Source: Paenibacillus nasutitermitis
GTDB lineage: Bacteria > Bacillota > Bacilli > Paenibacillales > Paenibacillaceae
Direction of reading: 5' to 3'
DNA length: 64,000 nt
Assembly: GCF_014641075.1 (NCBI RefSeq)
Contig: NZ_BMHP01000003.1
Location: forward strand, 496,001 to 560,000
In this document: piece by piece, positions 53,119-62,300 of the stretch
Layout of the letters: the number at the start of each line of letters is the position of its first letter
How positions within the stretch are numbered: position 1 is the first letter of the stretch
Position numbers and translations under genes: made by a program
Notes under the pieces: generated by a model
What the model was told of the DNA's origin: nothing
The model's input: the letters and a program-made list of their open reading frames with translations, nothing else
The model's database searches: none

Positions 53119-54126
53119 ATGTTAAAAGGACATCAAAGCTGGGTGTTTGAGAATAAACCGGTGATCCGCGGAGCAGCTACCGTGGTTGGCCCCTTCGAAG
53201 GACAAGGACCGCTTGCCAATGACTTTGATATTATCCATGGCGATCTGATGCTGGAGGAGAAAAGCTGGGAGAAAGCCGAAAAGGTGCTGATTGAAGAATC
53301 AGCCAAGCTGGCAATCGAGAATGCGGGGCTTACCAAGGAAGAGGTCCAATTCTATATCGGCGGCGATTTAATGAACCAAATTATTAGCAGCAGCTTCGCC
53401 GCGCGCACAATGAGCATCCCGTACCTAGGTGTATTCGGCGCTTGCTCGACCTCTATGGAAAGTCTCGCGCTTGCCGCTTCGCTAGTTAATAGCGGCTCGG
53501 CGCACCATGTGCTGGCCGCCACGGGCAGTCATAATGCCAGCGTCGAGAAGCAGTTCCGCTACCCGACGGAATACGGCTCGCAGAAACCGCCAACCGCCCA
53601 ATATACAGTAACAGGCGCAGGCGCGGCCGTGGTCTCCAGGTACGGCAGTGGCCCGGCGGTCACAACAGCCACAATCGGGCGTGTCGTCGATATGGGCATC
53701 ACCGATCCTTTCAATATGGGTGCGGCCATGGCTCCCGCTGCCGTCGATACCATCGAGGCCCATTTCCGGGATTTGCAGATTGAACCGGGGTATTATGATC
53801 TGATCGTAACTGGGGATCTGGCGAAGCTTGGCCATAGTATCGCGACCAAATTATTTGAGAAGCATAACTTTCCCATCCAGCAAACCCTTTTCAGCGACTG
53901 TGGCATGATGATTTACAACTACGAAACCCAATCCGTGCAGTCTGGCGCAAGCGGGTGCGGATGTTCAGCGACCGTAACATACGGACATCTGCTCAAGCGG
54001 ATCCGTGCCGGGGAGTTGAAAAGGCTGCTGGTCGTCGCTACCGGTGCCCTTCTTTCGCCTTTATCGTTCCAGCAAGGTGAGAGCATCCCATGCATAGCCC
54101 ATGCGGTTTCGATCGAGGGCCAGTAA
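53119..54126 (+). CDS. spoVAD: Stage V sporulation protein AD
   Basis: A 335-residue thiolase-fold protein that binds dipicolinic acid for uptake into the forespore. Family hallmarks: FENKPVIRGAATVVGPFEGQGPL, YLGVFGACSTSMESLALA, TATIGRVVDMGITDPFNMGAAMAPAAVDTI, FSDCGMMIYN. It begins one base after the spoVAC stop, with GGAGGAGG upstream, so translation is likely coupled. In standard operons spoVAE(b) follows; here a YitT-like gene follows instead. Confidence 0.95.
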   Translation: MLKGHQSWVFENKPVIRGAATVVGPFEGQGPLANDFDIIHGDLMLEEKSWEKAEKVLIEESAKLAIENAGLTKEEVQFYIGGDLMNQIISSSFAARTMSIPYLGVFGACSTSMESLALAASLVNSGSAHHVLAATGSHNASVEKQFRYPTEYGSQKPPTAQYTVTGAGAAVVSRYGSGPAVTTATIGRVVDMGITDPFNMGAAMAPAAVDTIEAHFRDLQIEPGYYDLIVTGDLAKLGHSIATKLFEKHNFPIQQTLFSDCGMMIYNYETQSVQSGASGCGCSATVTYGHLLKRIRAGELKRLLVVATGALLSPLSFQQGESIPCIAHAVSIEGQ

Positions 54127-54203
54127 ATTATATTAGAATTATCGCAAACTATCCCGGGATTACGCATATATATTAGACATGCCTATCCCCGGGAGTTGGT
54201 GAA

Positions 54204-54815
54204 ATGCCGTCGCTTGCCCAATATTTGGCCATTGTTGTTGGAAGTCTGCTGATTGCAGCTGGAATCGATTTTTATTTGGTTCCTTATCATATTATGGATG
54301 GGGGCTTTATCGGGGTCGGACTCATCTTCCACTATCTGTTCGGATTTAAAATAGGGTATGTCATTATTCTATGCAGTATCCCGGTGTTTCTGATCTCCTG
54401 GTATAATGAGCGGGAATTTCCTCTCGGCAGTCTGTTGGGACTGTTTTTGTCTTCTTTTCTGACGGATATGCTCGATACTCATCCTCATCAAATACTGCTG
54501 CCCCCTATCGCCAGCTCCCTTATTGGAGGTGGATTCGTCGGATCAGGGCTAGGCATTATGCTACGGCACAAGGTCAGTACGGGGGGGACGGATCTGCTGG
54601 CGCATATGATTGCCAAGGATTCCTCGATTAATGTCGGCCTCCTGATCTTTGCCGTGGACGTTGTCGTTATCGGCCTTGGAGGCTGGCTCATCACCGCTAC
54701 CTCCTTCATTTTGTCCGCCATGACCATAACCGCGGGTGCAATCGCTACGATCCTGCTCACCACCCGAAATGTTAAACCTTTCTTGCATATCGGGTTTGCC
54801 CGCCGCAAGCGTTGA
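54204..54815 (+). CDS. YitT-family membrane protein, short form
   Basis: A 203-residue protein with five or six helices (YLAIVVGSLLIAAGIDFYLVPYHIMDGGFIGVGLIFHYLFGFKIGYVIIL; GGTDLLAHMIAKDSSINVGLLIFAVDVVVIGLG), the YitT/DUF161 pattern. It lacks the C-terminal DUF2179 domain of full-length YitT (normally about 280 residues). GGGAG precedes the ATG. Its place 77 bp after spoVAD suggests a spore-membrane role, but a separate promoter is possible. Confidence 0.8.
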   Translation: MPSLAQYLAIVVGSLLIAAGIDFYLVPYHIMDGGFIGVGLIFHYLFGFKIGYVIILCSIPVFLISWYNEREFPLGSLLGLFLSSFLTDMLDTHPHQILLPPIASSLIGGGFVGSGLGIMLRHKVSTGGTDLLAHMIAKDSSINVGLLIFAVDVVVIGLGGWLITATSFILSAMTITAGAIATILLTTRNVKPFLHIGFARRKR

Positions 54816-54833
54816 TATTCCCCTGTTGATGAT

Positions 54834-55511
54834 TTAGGCTTCTTTTAATATTTCTATTATTTCGTCTAATTTTCTTATTGTCTTAAACTGCCCCACAGCT
54901 AGAGTCTCATCCCATACGACGTATCCTTCTAACCATATTGCATGCAGGCCTGCATTTATCGCCCCATATACATCATTTCTTGGATGATCTCCAACATAAT
55001 AAGCGTTGCATGGATCTATCTTCAGTACCTTTAACGTTAATTCAAAAATGGCTTTGTCCGGTTTCTTAAGCCCAATTTCTTCAGAGATATGAATAATGTC
55101 AAAGAAATCCCCTATCTTGGCTGAACTTATTTTACTGTACTGTATCTTTTGGTTTCCATTTGTTATTAATGCCAGTTTATAGCCTTCACCTTTTAAGTAG
55201 TCCAGTAAATGAACAGCGCCCTCCATTAATTCAGAACTATTTGGAAACTCCGAATCCCAAAAGGATCTAAATTCTAAAAAAGAAAGGGGGGTCTTCCACG
55301 GTAAGCTCTTTATCAAATCGTTGTAGAGGTCCTGTTTACTTCGATATCCGTCACCATCAGCCTTGGATAATCGATTAAATACTTGTTGTTCTGAATATTC
55401 AGGTTGAATATAGCGTTTATGCAGTTTTTCAGAAAATGTTTGTAAAGATTTCTTTCTATCCAGCAATGTGTTATCCAAATCAAAAATAACGGCTTGATCC
55501 TTAATGTTCAT
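54834..55511 (-). CDS. HAD-superfamily hydrolase (YjjG/phosphoglycolate-phosphatase type)
   Basis: A 225-residue HAD-IA hydrolase: nucleophile Asp11 and Asp13 in VIFDLDNTLLD, motif II Thr in LALITNGNQKIQ, Lys in GLKKPDKAIFE, motif IV YVGDHPRNDVYGAINAG. GGGAGGGAG precedes the ATG. It is AT-rich compared with neighbours and is the last gene of an AT-rich minus-strand cassette. The substrate, probably a small phosphate ester or nucleotide, is not predictable. Confidence 0.85.
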   Translation of the reverse strand: MNIKDQAVIFDLDNTLLDRKKSLQTFSEKLHKRYIQPEYSEQQVFNRLSKADGDGYRSKQDLYNDLIKSLPWKTPLSFLEFRSFWDSEFPNSSELMEGAVHLLDYLKGEGYKLALITNGNQKIQYSKISSAKIGDFFDIIHISEEIGLKKPDKAIFELTLKVLKIDPCNAYYVGDHPRNDVYGAINAGLHAIWLEGYVVWDETLAVGQFKTIRKLDEIIEILKEA

Positions 55512-55535
55512 ATAGCTCCCTCCCCGCTGCCCCTT

Positions 55536-56171
55536 TTAACCTGCAGTAGGTTCTTCTCTATAATGTTGGATATCCCCGTGTAAAATGATGTTTGTTTCCT
55601 CCCCGTCCAGTTCGATCTGACATAAGCACGCAGGATAGATATAGGGTGGCATCCAGATCTCTTTAAGGGGGCGGGCTTCAAAATATGCCATTATCAGCTT
55701 AACTACAACCGTATGCGTTACGATTAATATGGATTTGCCCTGGTTCTCATGAATGATTTTATGTAATAGATTGATTGAACGTTTGGAAACCTCCTGATAG
55801 GTTTCGCTGCTTTGGACATGAAACTTCTCCGGATCATTCCAAAAGTAATCAAATTGTTCCGGATTCGTCTCTTTCACTTCTGCCTGCGTTTTGCCTTCCC
55901 AGATTCCCAAATTGATTTCTTTCAAATCATTGCTTTCAATCATATCGATTTCCCTTGCAGCTCGGATTAATTCAGCCGTTCTTCGGGCTCTTAGACTAGA
56001 ACTTGAATAGATGACATCGATTTGCTCATTCGCGATGGATTCACTTAACCACTCGGCTTGCCTCAGACCTAACTCTGTTAATGGCGAATCTTGATGGCCT
56101 TGCAATTTATGCTCGACATTCCATTGCGTCTGTCCATGCCTGACCAGGTAGATGATGGTTTTGTTATTCAT
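55536..56171 (-). CDS. Histidine phosphatase (phosphoglycerate mutase superfamily)
   Basis: A 211-residue phosphatase with the phosphohistidine motif LVRHGQTQWN (His12), the Glu-containing LGIWEGKTQAEV and the second catalytic His in LIVTHTVVVKL. The frame is open to 56321, overlapping the neighbour, but the ATG at 56171 follows GAGAGGCGG and gives the normal N-terminus. Probably acts on small phosphorylated metabolites; located between a HAD hydrolase and effector-binding genes. Confidence 0.87.
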   Translation of the reverse strand: MNNKTIIYLVRHGQTQWNVEHKLQGHQDSPLTELGLRQAEWLSESIANEQIDVIYSSSSLRARRTAELIRAAREIDMIESNDLKEINLGIWEGKTQAEVKETNPEQFDYFWNDPEKFHVQSSETYQEVSKRSINLLHKIIHENQGKSILIVTHTVVVKLIMAYFEARPLKEIWMPPYIYPACLCQIELDGEETNIILHGDIQHYREEPTAG

Positions 56172-56208
56172 GACTTCCGCCTCTCTTAGAAGGATTTGCA
56201 GGATCTCT

Positions 56209-56667
56209 TTAGGAACGGGGATCTTTGACCGGCACCAAAATATCAGCATTATGGAAGTTTTGCTCTTCTCCAAACTTAAATACTTCAAGCGCCAGCGACC
56301 TCGTGTTATTCTCCAGCCCATTTGTCTCTAAATAATTCATGATGAGTGCGTAAGGGTCTTCATCCGCGGACCGTACCTTTGCATATCGTTGGGCAGACAA
56401 GCTGAACCCTATCATTCCCTCCGGGATATGACTGATTTCGGATACCTCCATACAATAAATATAAGTAAATAATACATCGTTTGCAAAATGGGGACACACA
56501 TATTCCCGTTCATTGACGATGCCCTGGATATCATGCTTCTTTTCTATAAATATCCGATTGGCTTCCTTGATTCGATCCGGATCATGTTTTTGAAAGGCTA
56601 CCGTTACGGGGACACCGACATAATGTTTCGCTTCCAATGCGATCATCTCTACCTGATTGTTTTTCAT
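56209..56667 (-). CDS. GyrI-like effector-binding domain protein
   Basis: A 152-residue protein resembling the GyrI/AraC effector-binding fold (start VEMIALEAKHYVGVPVTVAF; end RSLALEVFKFGEEQNFHNADILVPVKDP). Such stand-alone domains bind small hydrophobic or cationic compounds. Two ATGs are two codons apart; the second (56667) is spaced better from AAGGGGG. Role unknown. Confidence 0.65.
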   Translation of the reverse strand: MKNNQVEMIALEAKHYVGVPVTVAFQKHDPDRIKEANRIFIEKKHDIQGIVNEREYVCPHFANDVLFTYIYCMEVSEISHIPEGMIGFSLSAQRYAKVRSADEDPYALIMNYLETNGLENNTRSLALEVFKFGEEQNFHNADILVPVKDPRS

Positions 56668-56678
56668 GCTCATCCCCC

Positions 56679-57140
56679 TTATTCTACTTCATTTGGCTGT
56701 CTGTTAAATTCTTCTTTCACCTCATCCTTTGGATCCCAAATGGACCACGCGGCTTCCAGCAGATTTCCCTGGTTATCCCGGAAATAAAAATACTTGGCCT
56801 CTCCTGTTCCAAGCGTATGCAATTCTTCAACTTTATTTCCGTTGTCCTTCAAGAATCGATGCGTATATTCAATATCGGGGCAGTTGATGGCCATGATTGG
56901 AAATGCTTTTCCATTTCGGGTAATTTCCAGCCGGCTGTCGTCTTCCGTTTCAATGAGCAATAAAGCGATTGAATGTTTGTGAGGATGATGCAGCACCGCC
57001 AGAAACGAACCGCGATCCTTAAACTTGTTTTTCAATTGAAAATTCAGATTGCGGGTGTACCACTCGATGGACTCGTCAATGTTTGACGTCGGTACATAGA
57101 CATAACCAATCTGTGTAAAAGCCATTTCTTTGCCCACCAT
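56679..57140 (-). CDS. VOC/glyoxalase-family protein
   Basis: A 153-residue vicinal-oxygen-chelate protein with beta-alpha-beta repeats (QIGYVYVPTSNIDESIEWYTRNLNFQLKN; YTHRFLKDNGNKVEELHTLGTGEAKYFYFRDNQGNLLEAAW) including a C-terminal metal-ligand-like Glu (LLEAAW). GGGGAG lies six bases before the ATG at 57140. Substrate unknown; members include resistance and metabolite-processing enzymes. Confidence 0.8.
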   Translation of the reverse strand: MVGKEMAFTQIGYVYVPTSNIDESIEWYTRNLNFQLKNKFKDRGSFLAVLHHPHKHSIALLLIETEDDSRLEITRNGKAFPIMAINCPDIEYTHRFLKDNGNKVEELHTLGTGEAKYFYFRDNQGNLLEAAWSIWDPKDEVKEEFNRQPNEVE

Positions 57141-57185
57141 TCAACACTCCCCTGAGTTATTAAAGCCCGTACAGAACCGTTCATC

Positions 57186-57560
57186 CTACCCTCCGAACGC
57201 GATGCGGTACCCGTCAACATCTTCAATCGTAAACTCGCTAAAAATTTCGTTCAGATCCGGCCCCCTTGCAATCCGTATTCCTGTTGCTCTAAACTCTTCT
57301 ATTAACAGACGCACGTCGGTATAACAAAAAGCATCAAAATACAAGCCACCTTCTACCGAGGAGAATGGCCTTACATCCGCTTCGTTGCGTGCCGGGTGAA
57401 GAATGAACGTGACCTGATCCCTTGTCATATGGACGTGTTGAACGTCCGGGCCGCCGACCAGCTCATAATGGAAGCCGATATTTTTATAAAAGGCTACGGA
57501 GTTTTCAAGGTTTCTGACAAGCAATACCATGGTTGGTCCCGCCAGCTTTGCTTTTTCCAT
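57186..57560 (-). CDS. VOC/glyoxalase-family protein
   Basis: A 124-residue VOC protein (MVLLVRNLENSVAFYKNIGFHYELVGGPD; EFTIEDVDGYRIAFGG). The ATG at 57560 is used, since the GTG at 57572 lies within the AAGGGAG box. It is the promoter-proximal gene of the AT-rich minus-strand cassette. No substrate can be named. Confidence 0.75.
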   Translation of the reverse strand: MEKAKLAGPTMVLLVRNLENSVAFYKNIGFHYELVGGPDVQHVHMTRDQVTFILHPARNEADVRPFSSVEGGLYFDAFCYTDVRLLIEEFRATGIRIARGPDLNEIFSEFTIEDVDGYRIAFGG

Positions 57561-57620
57561 CTTGCATTTCACTCCCTTGAATGGTTGACTCCCATGTGAT
57601 TATCCATAAAAACAATAAAA

Positions 57621-57656
57621 AACATCAAAGAATTACTCACGTTCTGAGTTTCTTGA
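57621..57656. other. Hairpin in divergent intergenic region
   Basis: An interrupted stem (ATCAA-GAA-ACTCA with TGAGT-TTC-TTGAT) with T-tracts on both sides (ATTTTT on plus, TGTTTTTT on minus). It looks like a bidirectional terminator, yet both flanking genes point away from it, suggesting a remnant of a former convergent arrangement or a leader attenuator. Confidence 0.45.
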
Positions 57657-57820
57657 TATTTTTGGAAAATGTTATTTATTGGATACCACCATTATATCTC
57701 AATCTGATCAGTGTGTAACCACCCGTTTTGATTACTCGAAAAAGGCAGTTAGGAATCTCCATTCACCTGCCTTGAGCCACAGCCATAGTCTATTTGTGAA
57801 TTGCATCTTAATAACTTGGA

Positions 57821-57849
57821 TTGACGGGCGCCATATAAAATCTTATAAT
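57821..57849 (+). promoter_or_regulatory. SigA-type promoter of the GntR-SBP gene
   Basis: TTGACG (57821-57826), 17-base spacer, TATAAT (57844-57849). Confidence 0.8.
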
Positions 57850-57852
57850 TAA

Positions 57853-57875
57853 ATACATGTTCGATACATGTCTAA
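57853..57875 (+). promoter_or_regulatory. Putative GntR-SBP operator, copy 1
   Basis: A 23-bp element containing ATACATGT-TCG-ATACATGT, directly after the -10. ACATGT is itself a palindrome, so the site is both a direct and an inverted repeat (6-5-6). A related element (17 of 23 identical) precedes the secreted protein gene at 59335-59357. Confidence 0.65.
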
Positions 57876-57894
57876 CATAAAAATGAGGGATCGG

Positions 57895-59259
57895 ATGAAA
57901 CGAAACGCCGGTTACTGTTATACCGAACTAGCCGATGTGCTGCGTGCTCAGATCAAGTCCGGCTTTATCCGACCGGGCGATTACTTACTGCCGGAGAACG
58001 ATCTAAGCTCCAAATACGGCATTAGCCGATCTTCGGTAAGACGGGCTTTGCTGGAGCTGCAAAACGAACAACTCATCATCAAGCATCCCGGCAAGGGCAC
58101 GATGGTCACTTACTCCTCAGACACATCGCCCAACGATCACAATGAGCTGTTGATCGTGTGCCCCTCCCCTTCTCTGTTCTGTACACAGATGCTGCCTGTG
58201 CTCATCCCGATCTTCGAGGAACGTTGCCCTCATGTGAAGATCCGAGTATTCTCGATCTCTTACCGGGATTCACTGCTCGAGGAATTAAGCCATCTTGGGG
58301 TTAAACCCGATCTTGTCGTGGTCTCCGATCAGCAATTCAGCATGATGCACCCCGATGATTTCCTTGCGATCCCGCCATCGATTGTCCAGCAAACCAACAT
58401 ACCTGAACCCGTTTATAAAGCCTTTCTGAGTCACGACACTCTGCTCGCCGCACCTGTAACCTACTCCCCAGTCTTCCTTGCCTATCAGAAGCATTTATTC
58501 CACAGACACCATGTTGCCCTCCCTCACCCTGGCTGGACGACCGAGCAATTCATTGAAACTGCCAAGCAATTAACGCTTGATACGAACCAAGACGGAATTA
58601 TCGATCTGTTTGGGATCGCCTTATCCTCCGCTACTACACGCTGGCCTTTATTCGCTTTGAAAAAAGGTGCAGATGTTATCACAAGCGATGCCGAGGAAAG
58701 CTCCTTTCATAATTGGGTGCAAGCGTTAACCTTTATGCGAGACCTGATCTACCTGCACAAAACCGTCCCTATTTTTCCGATCCACGATATGTTCCTCATC
58801 CAGCAGCTCTTCGATGAAGAACGAATAGCCATGATGCTAACATCGCTGTTAGCGCCGGCCCGTATAACAGGCCTGACACCCTACGAAATCGCCCCTTTCC
58901 CAAGCGAATTCGATCAAGGTGGCATGCTGATCGCCAATGGACTCATGATCGCTAGGAATGCCTCTCATCCGGCGCTTGCTCAATTATTCGTCGAGGTATG
59001 TATGACGTCAGAGGTACAAGCGCAAATGATACAAGGATCCCGATTCCTCTCCGTCTATGATTCTGTCAATCAGACGAACTGGAGAAAGCAGGATCTGCTT
59101 TCGCTTGGCGTATTGCCCGAGCAGATCGTTTACTCCAAGGTCGTTGGCGGGTTATTCACGCCAGGCACGCGGATAAGCGAGCTAGAAGCGCAAATGAAGA
59201 AGTATTGGTCTGGCATGGAACAACCGGTTGATTTGGTTCATCGGCTTCACCATAGGTAA
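57895..59259 (+). CDS. GntR-type DNA-binding domain fused to an extracellular solute-binding-protein domain
   Basis: A 454-residue regulator. Residues about 5-75 are a GntR winged helix (CYTELADVLRAQIKSGFIRPGDYLLPENDLSSKYGISRSSVRRALLELQNEQLIIKHPGKGTMV). Residues about 85-450 are a family-1 solute-binding fold (LLIVCPSPSLFCTQMLPVLIPIFEERCPHVKIRVFSISY; DTLLAAPVTYSPVFLAYQKHLF; WTTEQFIETAKQLTLDTNQDGIIDLFGIAL). There is no signal peptide, so the binding domain acts inside the cell as ligand sensor. The start at 57895 has GAGG six bases before it; ATG 57868 lies inside the operator. It likely controls itself and the secreted protein gene downstream. Confidence 0.85.
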   Translation: MKRNAGYCYTELADVLRAQIKSGFIRPGDYLLPENDLSSKYGISRSSVRRALLELQNEQLIIKHPGKGTMVTYSSDTSPNDHNELLIVCPSPSLFCTQMLPVLIPIFEERCPHVKIRVFSISYRDSLLEELSHLGVKPDLVVVSDQQFSMMHPDDFLAIPPSIVQQTNIPEPVYKAFLSHDTLLAAPVTYSPVFLAYQKHLFHRHHVALPHPGWTTEQFIETAKQLTLDTNQDGIIDLFGIALSSATTRWPLFALKKGADVITSDAEESSFHNWVQALTFMRDLIYLHKTVPIFPIHDMFLIQQLFDEERIAMMLTSLLAPARITGLTPYEIAPFPSEFDQGGMLIANGLMIARNASHPALAQLFVEVCMTSEVQAQMIQGSRFLSVYDSVNQTNWRKQDLLSLGVLPEQIVYSKVVGGLFTPGTRISELEAQMKKYWSGMEQPVDLVHRLHHR

Positions 59260-59322
59260 AACGATGATGAAGCCTTGAATAGATGGAGTTGCATGAAAGG
59301 AGGACAGTTGGAGGAAATTTTT

Positions 59323-59357
59323 TTGTCAAAAATAATACAAGTACGTAACAAGTATAA
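59323..59357 (+). promoter_or_regulatory. Promoter and putative GntR-SBP operator, copy 2
   Basis: A possible -35 TTGTCA (59323-59328) and weak -10 TAACAA (59346-59351), 17-base spacer, overlap a 23-bp element (59335-59357) with ATACAAGT-ACG-TAACAAGT, 17 of 23 identical to the site upstream of the regulator gene. Confidence 0.6.
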
Positions 59358-59377
59358 AATTTGAAGGAGGCATAATC

Positions 59378-62300
59378 ATGATTCGTTTCAGAAACCGGAC
59401 CCTGCTTTTCCTATCGTTCTTCTTTCTACTCTCGCTCGTTATCGTTCCAGCAGTCCCTTCCAGCGTTTCAGCCGCCAATCTCCTCTCGAACGGCAGCTTC
59501 GAGACACTAAGCGGAGGAGCACCTACGGATTGGTCCTTCAGTAATTACAGCACAGCTGGAAGCACCACGGTAATCACGGGCGCCGCTGCTGCAGGGTCGA
59601 AGAGCGTAAAACTTACCGCTGCCGGAACCACCGATCGTGCCCTATACACGCAGTGGTATATCCCCGTAACCTCGAATCAGCTTTATCGATTCAAGGCCAA
59701 ATATAAGACTGTCGGGAGTATAACGGGAAGCGCCTTTTTGAAAGTAACCTGGTATGATTCCTCGAAAACGGCTATTACCCCTACTTACTCCGCCAACCCG
59801 ATCTCGGAAAACTCCAATTGGATGCTGCTGACCCGCGATCTTACAGCCCCAGTCGGAGGAGCTTACGCCACCATTCAGATTGAAGCGCGATACGGCGCTA
59901 CGATCCAGTTCGACGATCTGCAGATGGAGAGCGTCACGAATAAGCTGGGCAATGGCAGCTTCGAACTGCTGACAAGCGGCAGCCTGCAGACATGGACATT
60001 CACGAATGTCAGCACAAGCGGCAGCGTCACTCCTCAATCCACTGGCGGATACGATCAGCCTAGCTCCGTGAAGCTGCGGACCACGAATGCTACAGACCGG
60101 GCTGTTCTCAGTCAAACTTATCTTCCAGTAACTGCCGGTAAGCGATACAAGATGACGGCGGTCTACAAGACCACATCTCTGAACGGCCGTTTATATATGA
60201 GGGCTACATTCTACGATTCCAGCCATACCGCCATTACTCCAACGACGAGCACATTCGGTCAAGCCTCCTCTACTTGGCGCGAGCTGAAGCGGATTACGAT
60301 GGCTCCGCCCAATGCCGCCTATGTCACCTTCCAACTGCAGGTCGACCAAGGAGCAAGCGAAGTTTATTGGGATCATGCCCGGTTGGAGGAAATGAGCGGT
60401 TTAACCGATGCTGATGGCTCACCGCTTCCCGTTACCCTCACGGACGATCTTCCGATGGAGATGGCTCCCGCGGATTTTTGGGCTCTGTTCCCTTCAGCGT
60501 CGTTGACTCCTACCTCTACAACATTATGGGCAAACGACGTACTTCGCCATTATTATTTTGGTTTGGACAATGATGGTTACAGCTCGCTCGACAAACCCAA
60601 AGCAGTAGATGCCGCTGATGACGTTCTGACTACGCTTAATCCTACGGTTGGCGTGACCATTAGCTCAGGTGGTCCTACCCAAGTCATCGCCGGCGACATT
60701 CCTTACTCACCGCTAGTGAGTACCAAGTCCCCGTATTCTGATCAATATTATGCTAGAGGTAACGGGGGGCAGCTGTACTCCACTTACGTACCCGCCTATG
60801 TAATCACCCATGATACCAAGTATCTGGACCGGGCCAAAGAGCTGGCTAACTACATGCGGTACAGCCAATATACGTTAGACGGGGATAACGATTTTGCCCG
60901 CGTTCATTACCCAAGCGAATGGTCCGATTTGGTGGCCAAAGGCAACAATACCGCTTGGAAGGGCGGATGGGATTACCAATTCGACTGGGTCTGGACCGAT
61001 TCTTACGGCTATACGTTTGATCTGCATTCCCCTGATCACCATGTAAGCTCGATGATGGCATCCGGTCTCGTCTATCTCTATAACAACACGAATAATGCCG
61101 ATGATCTTAACTCCGCTTACGATTTCGTCTATAACCATTTTCCTAGTTACGGCTACCATACGGGGATGTATGACGGGCGACGTTACTATTGGACGGGATA
61201 TAACCCGGATCTGAACGGCACTCCCGATGACGGCTCGAGGCCGATCTGGGATGCAACGGACAATGTAATGGGCATGACGGCCAGAGCCGCGGCACAGGTA
61301 GGCTACTACAAAAACGACGCCAAAATGCTGGAATACGCCAGGGGCGCGATCTGGTATCTCATCCGAGAATTCGATACGGACGGCAAGCTCTACTACGATG
61401 GCGCCGAGAATGAGAAGAACAGCCGCACGGTAGAGACTCACGAAGCCGTAACGATCTGGCAAGCGATGCAGGCTTTGCCTTATTTGATGAAGGCGGGCGT
61501 CGACGTCTCCGAGGAATTGGAGGGTATGGATCGGATTATCAACTACTACTACGGCAATCTGGTCGAGTATGGGGACCGTAAATACCTTCGCGCCGACAAA
61601 GTGTTGGAAGGGACGCTTGCGCCTAATGAGAATCTTAAGATCGTCACCTACGTACAAGCTACAACACAAGCCCTTAGCGAGGTAAAATGGTTCGACACGA
61701 TCGGAACGGGTTACACCGCCTCCAATCCATTGAGTGTGCGCATCTCCAAGGTCAATGCTCCAACTACGGTCAATAACAACTGGACGATTAATAGCTCCCA
61801 GGATGTCACCTACACGATCAATCCTACCCAATTAGCCAACGGGTTGGTTATCCCTTGGACGATGAATGCAGGAGATGTGTTCCGCATCGAATATGCCGTA
61901 ACTACATCCTCCACTTACAATCCTGCGACGAATCCATTGCCCCAAGGCAGCTTCGGATTATTCGTTACGAATGCAACCGGTGAGCGGGAATATCACGGGG
62001 TCGGCACGCAAACCCAGATTACGGATGTCGCTACACGAGTGAACAGCACGAATTTCTTATCGTTCCCGGCCCAAATCCTGTTCCCGTTCGCCACGGAGAC
62101 GGCTTCTCAAATGAACGTCAGTACGTTTGCCGGCACACCGCAGTCGTATCCAGGCGACGGTACATGGGGGAGCACCAGCGCGAAACGTTACGTCTATAAC
62201 TTCCGCAGCCTGCTGCCTCCTTCGAGCTCGAGCGGCGATCCGTTCTCCGTCCTCTCCCAAGGCACGGTTAGCTACAAGTCGGATGCGATCAGCGATAACA

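Noticed and set aside
59642..61831. Long minus-strand frames over the secreted protein gene
   Set aside because: Opposite a continuous 1069-codon gene with signal peptide and strong ribosome binding site; no independent evidence.
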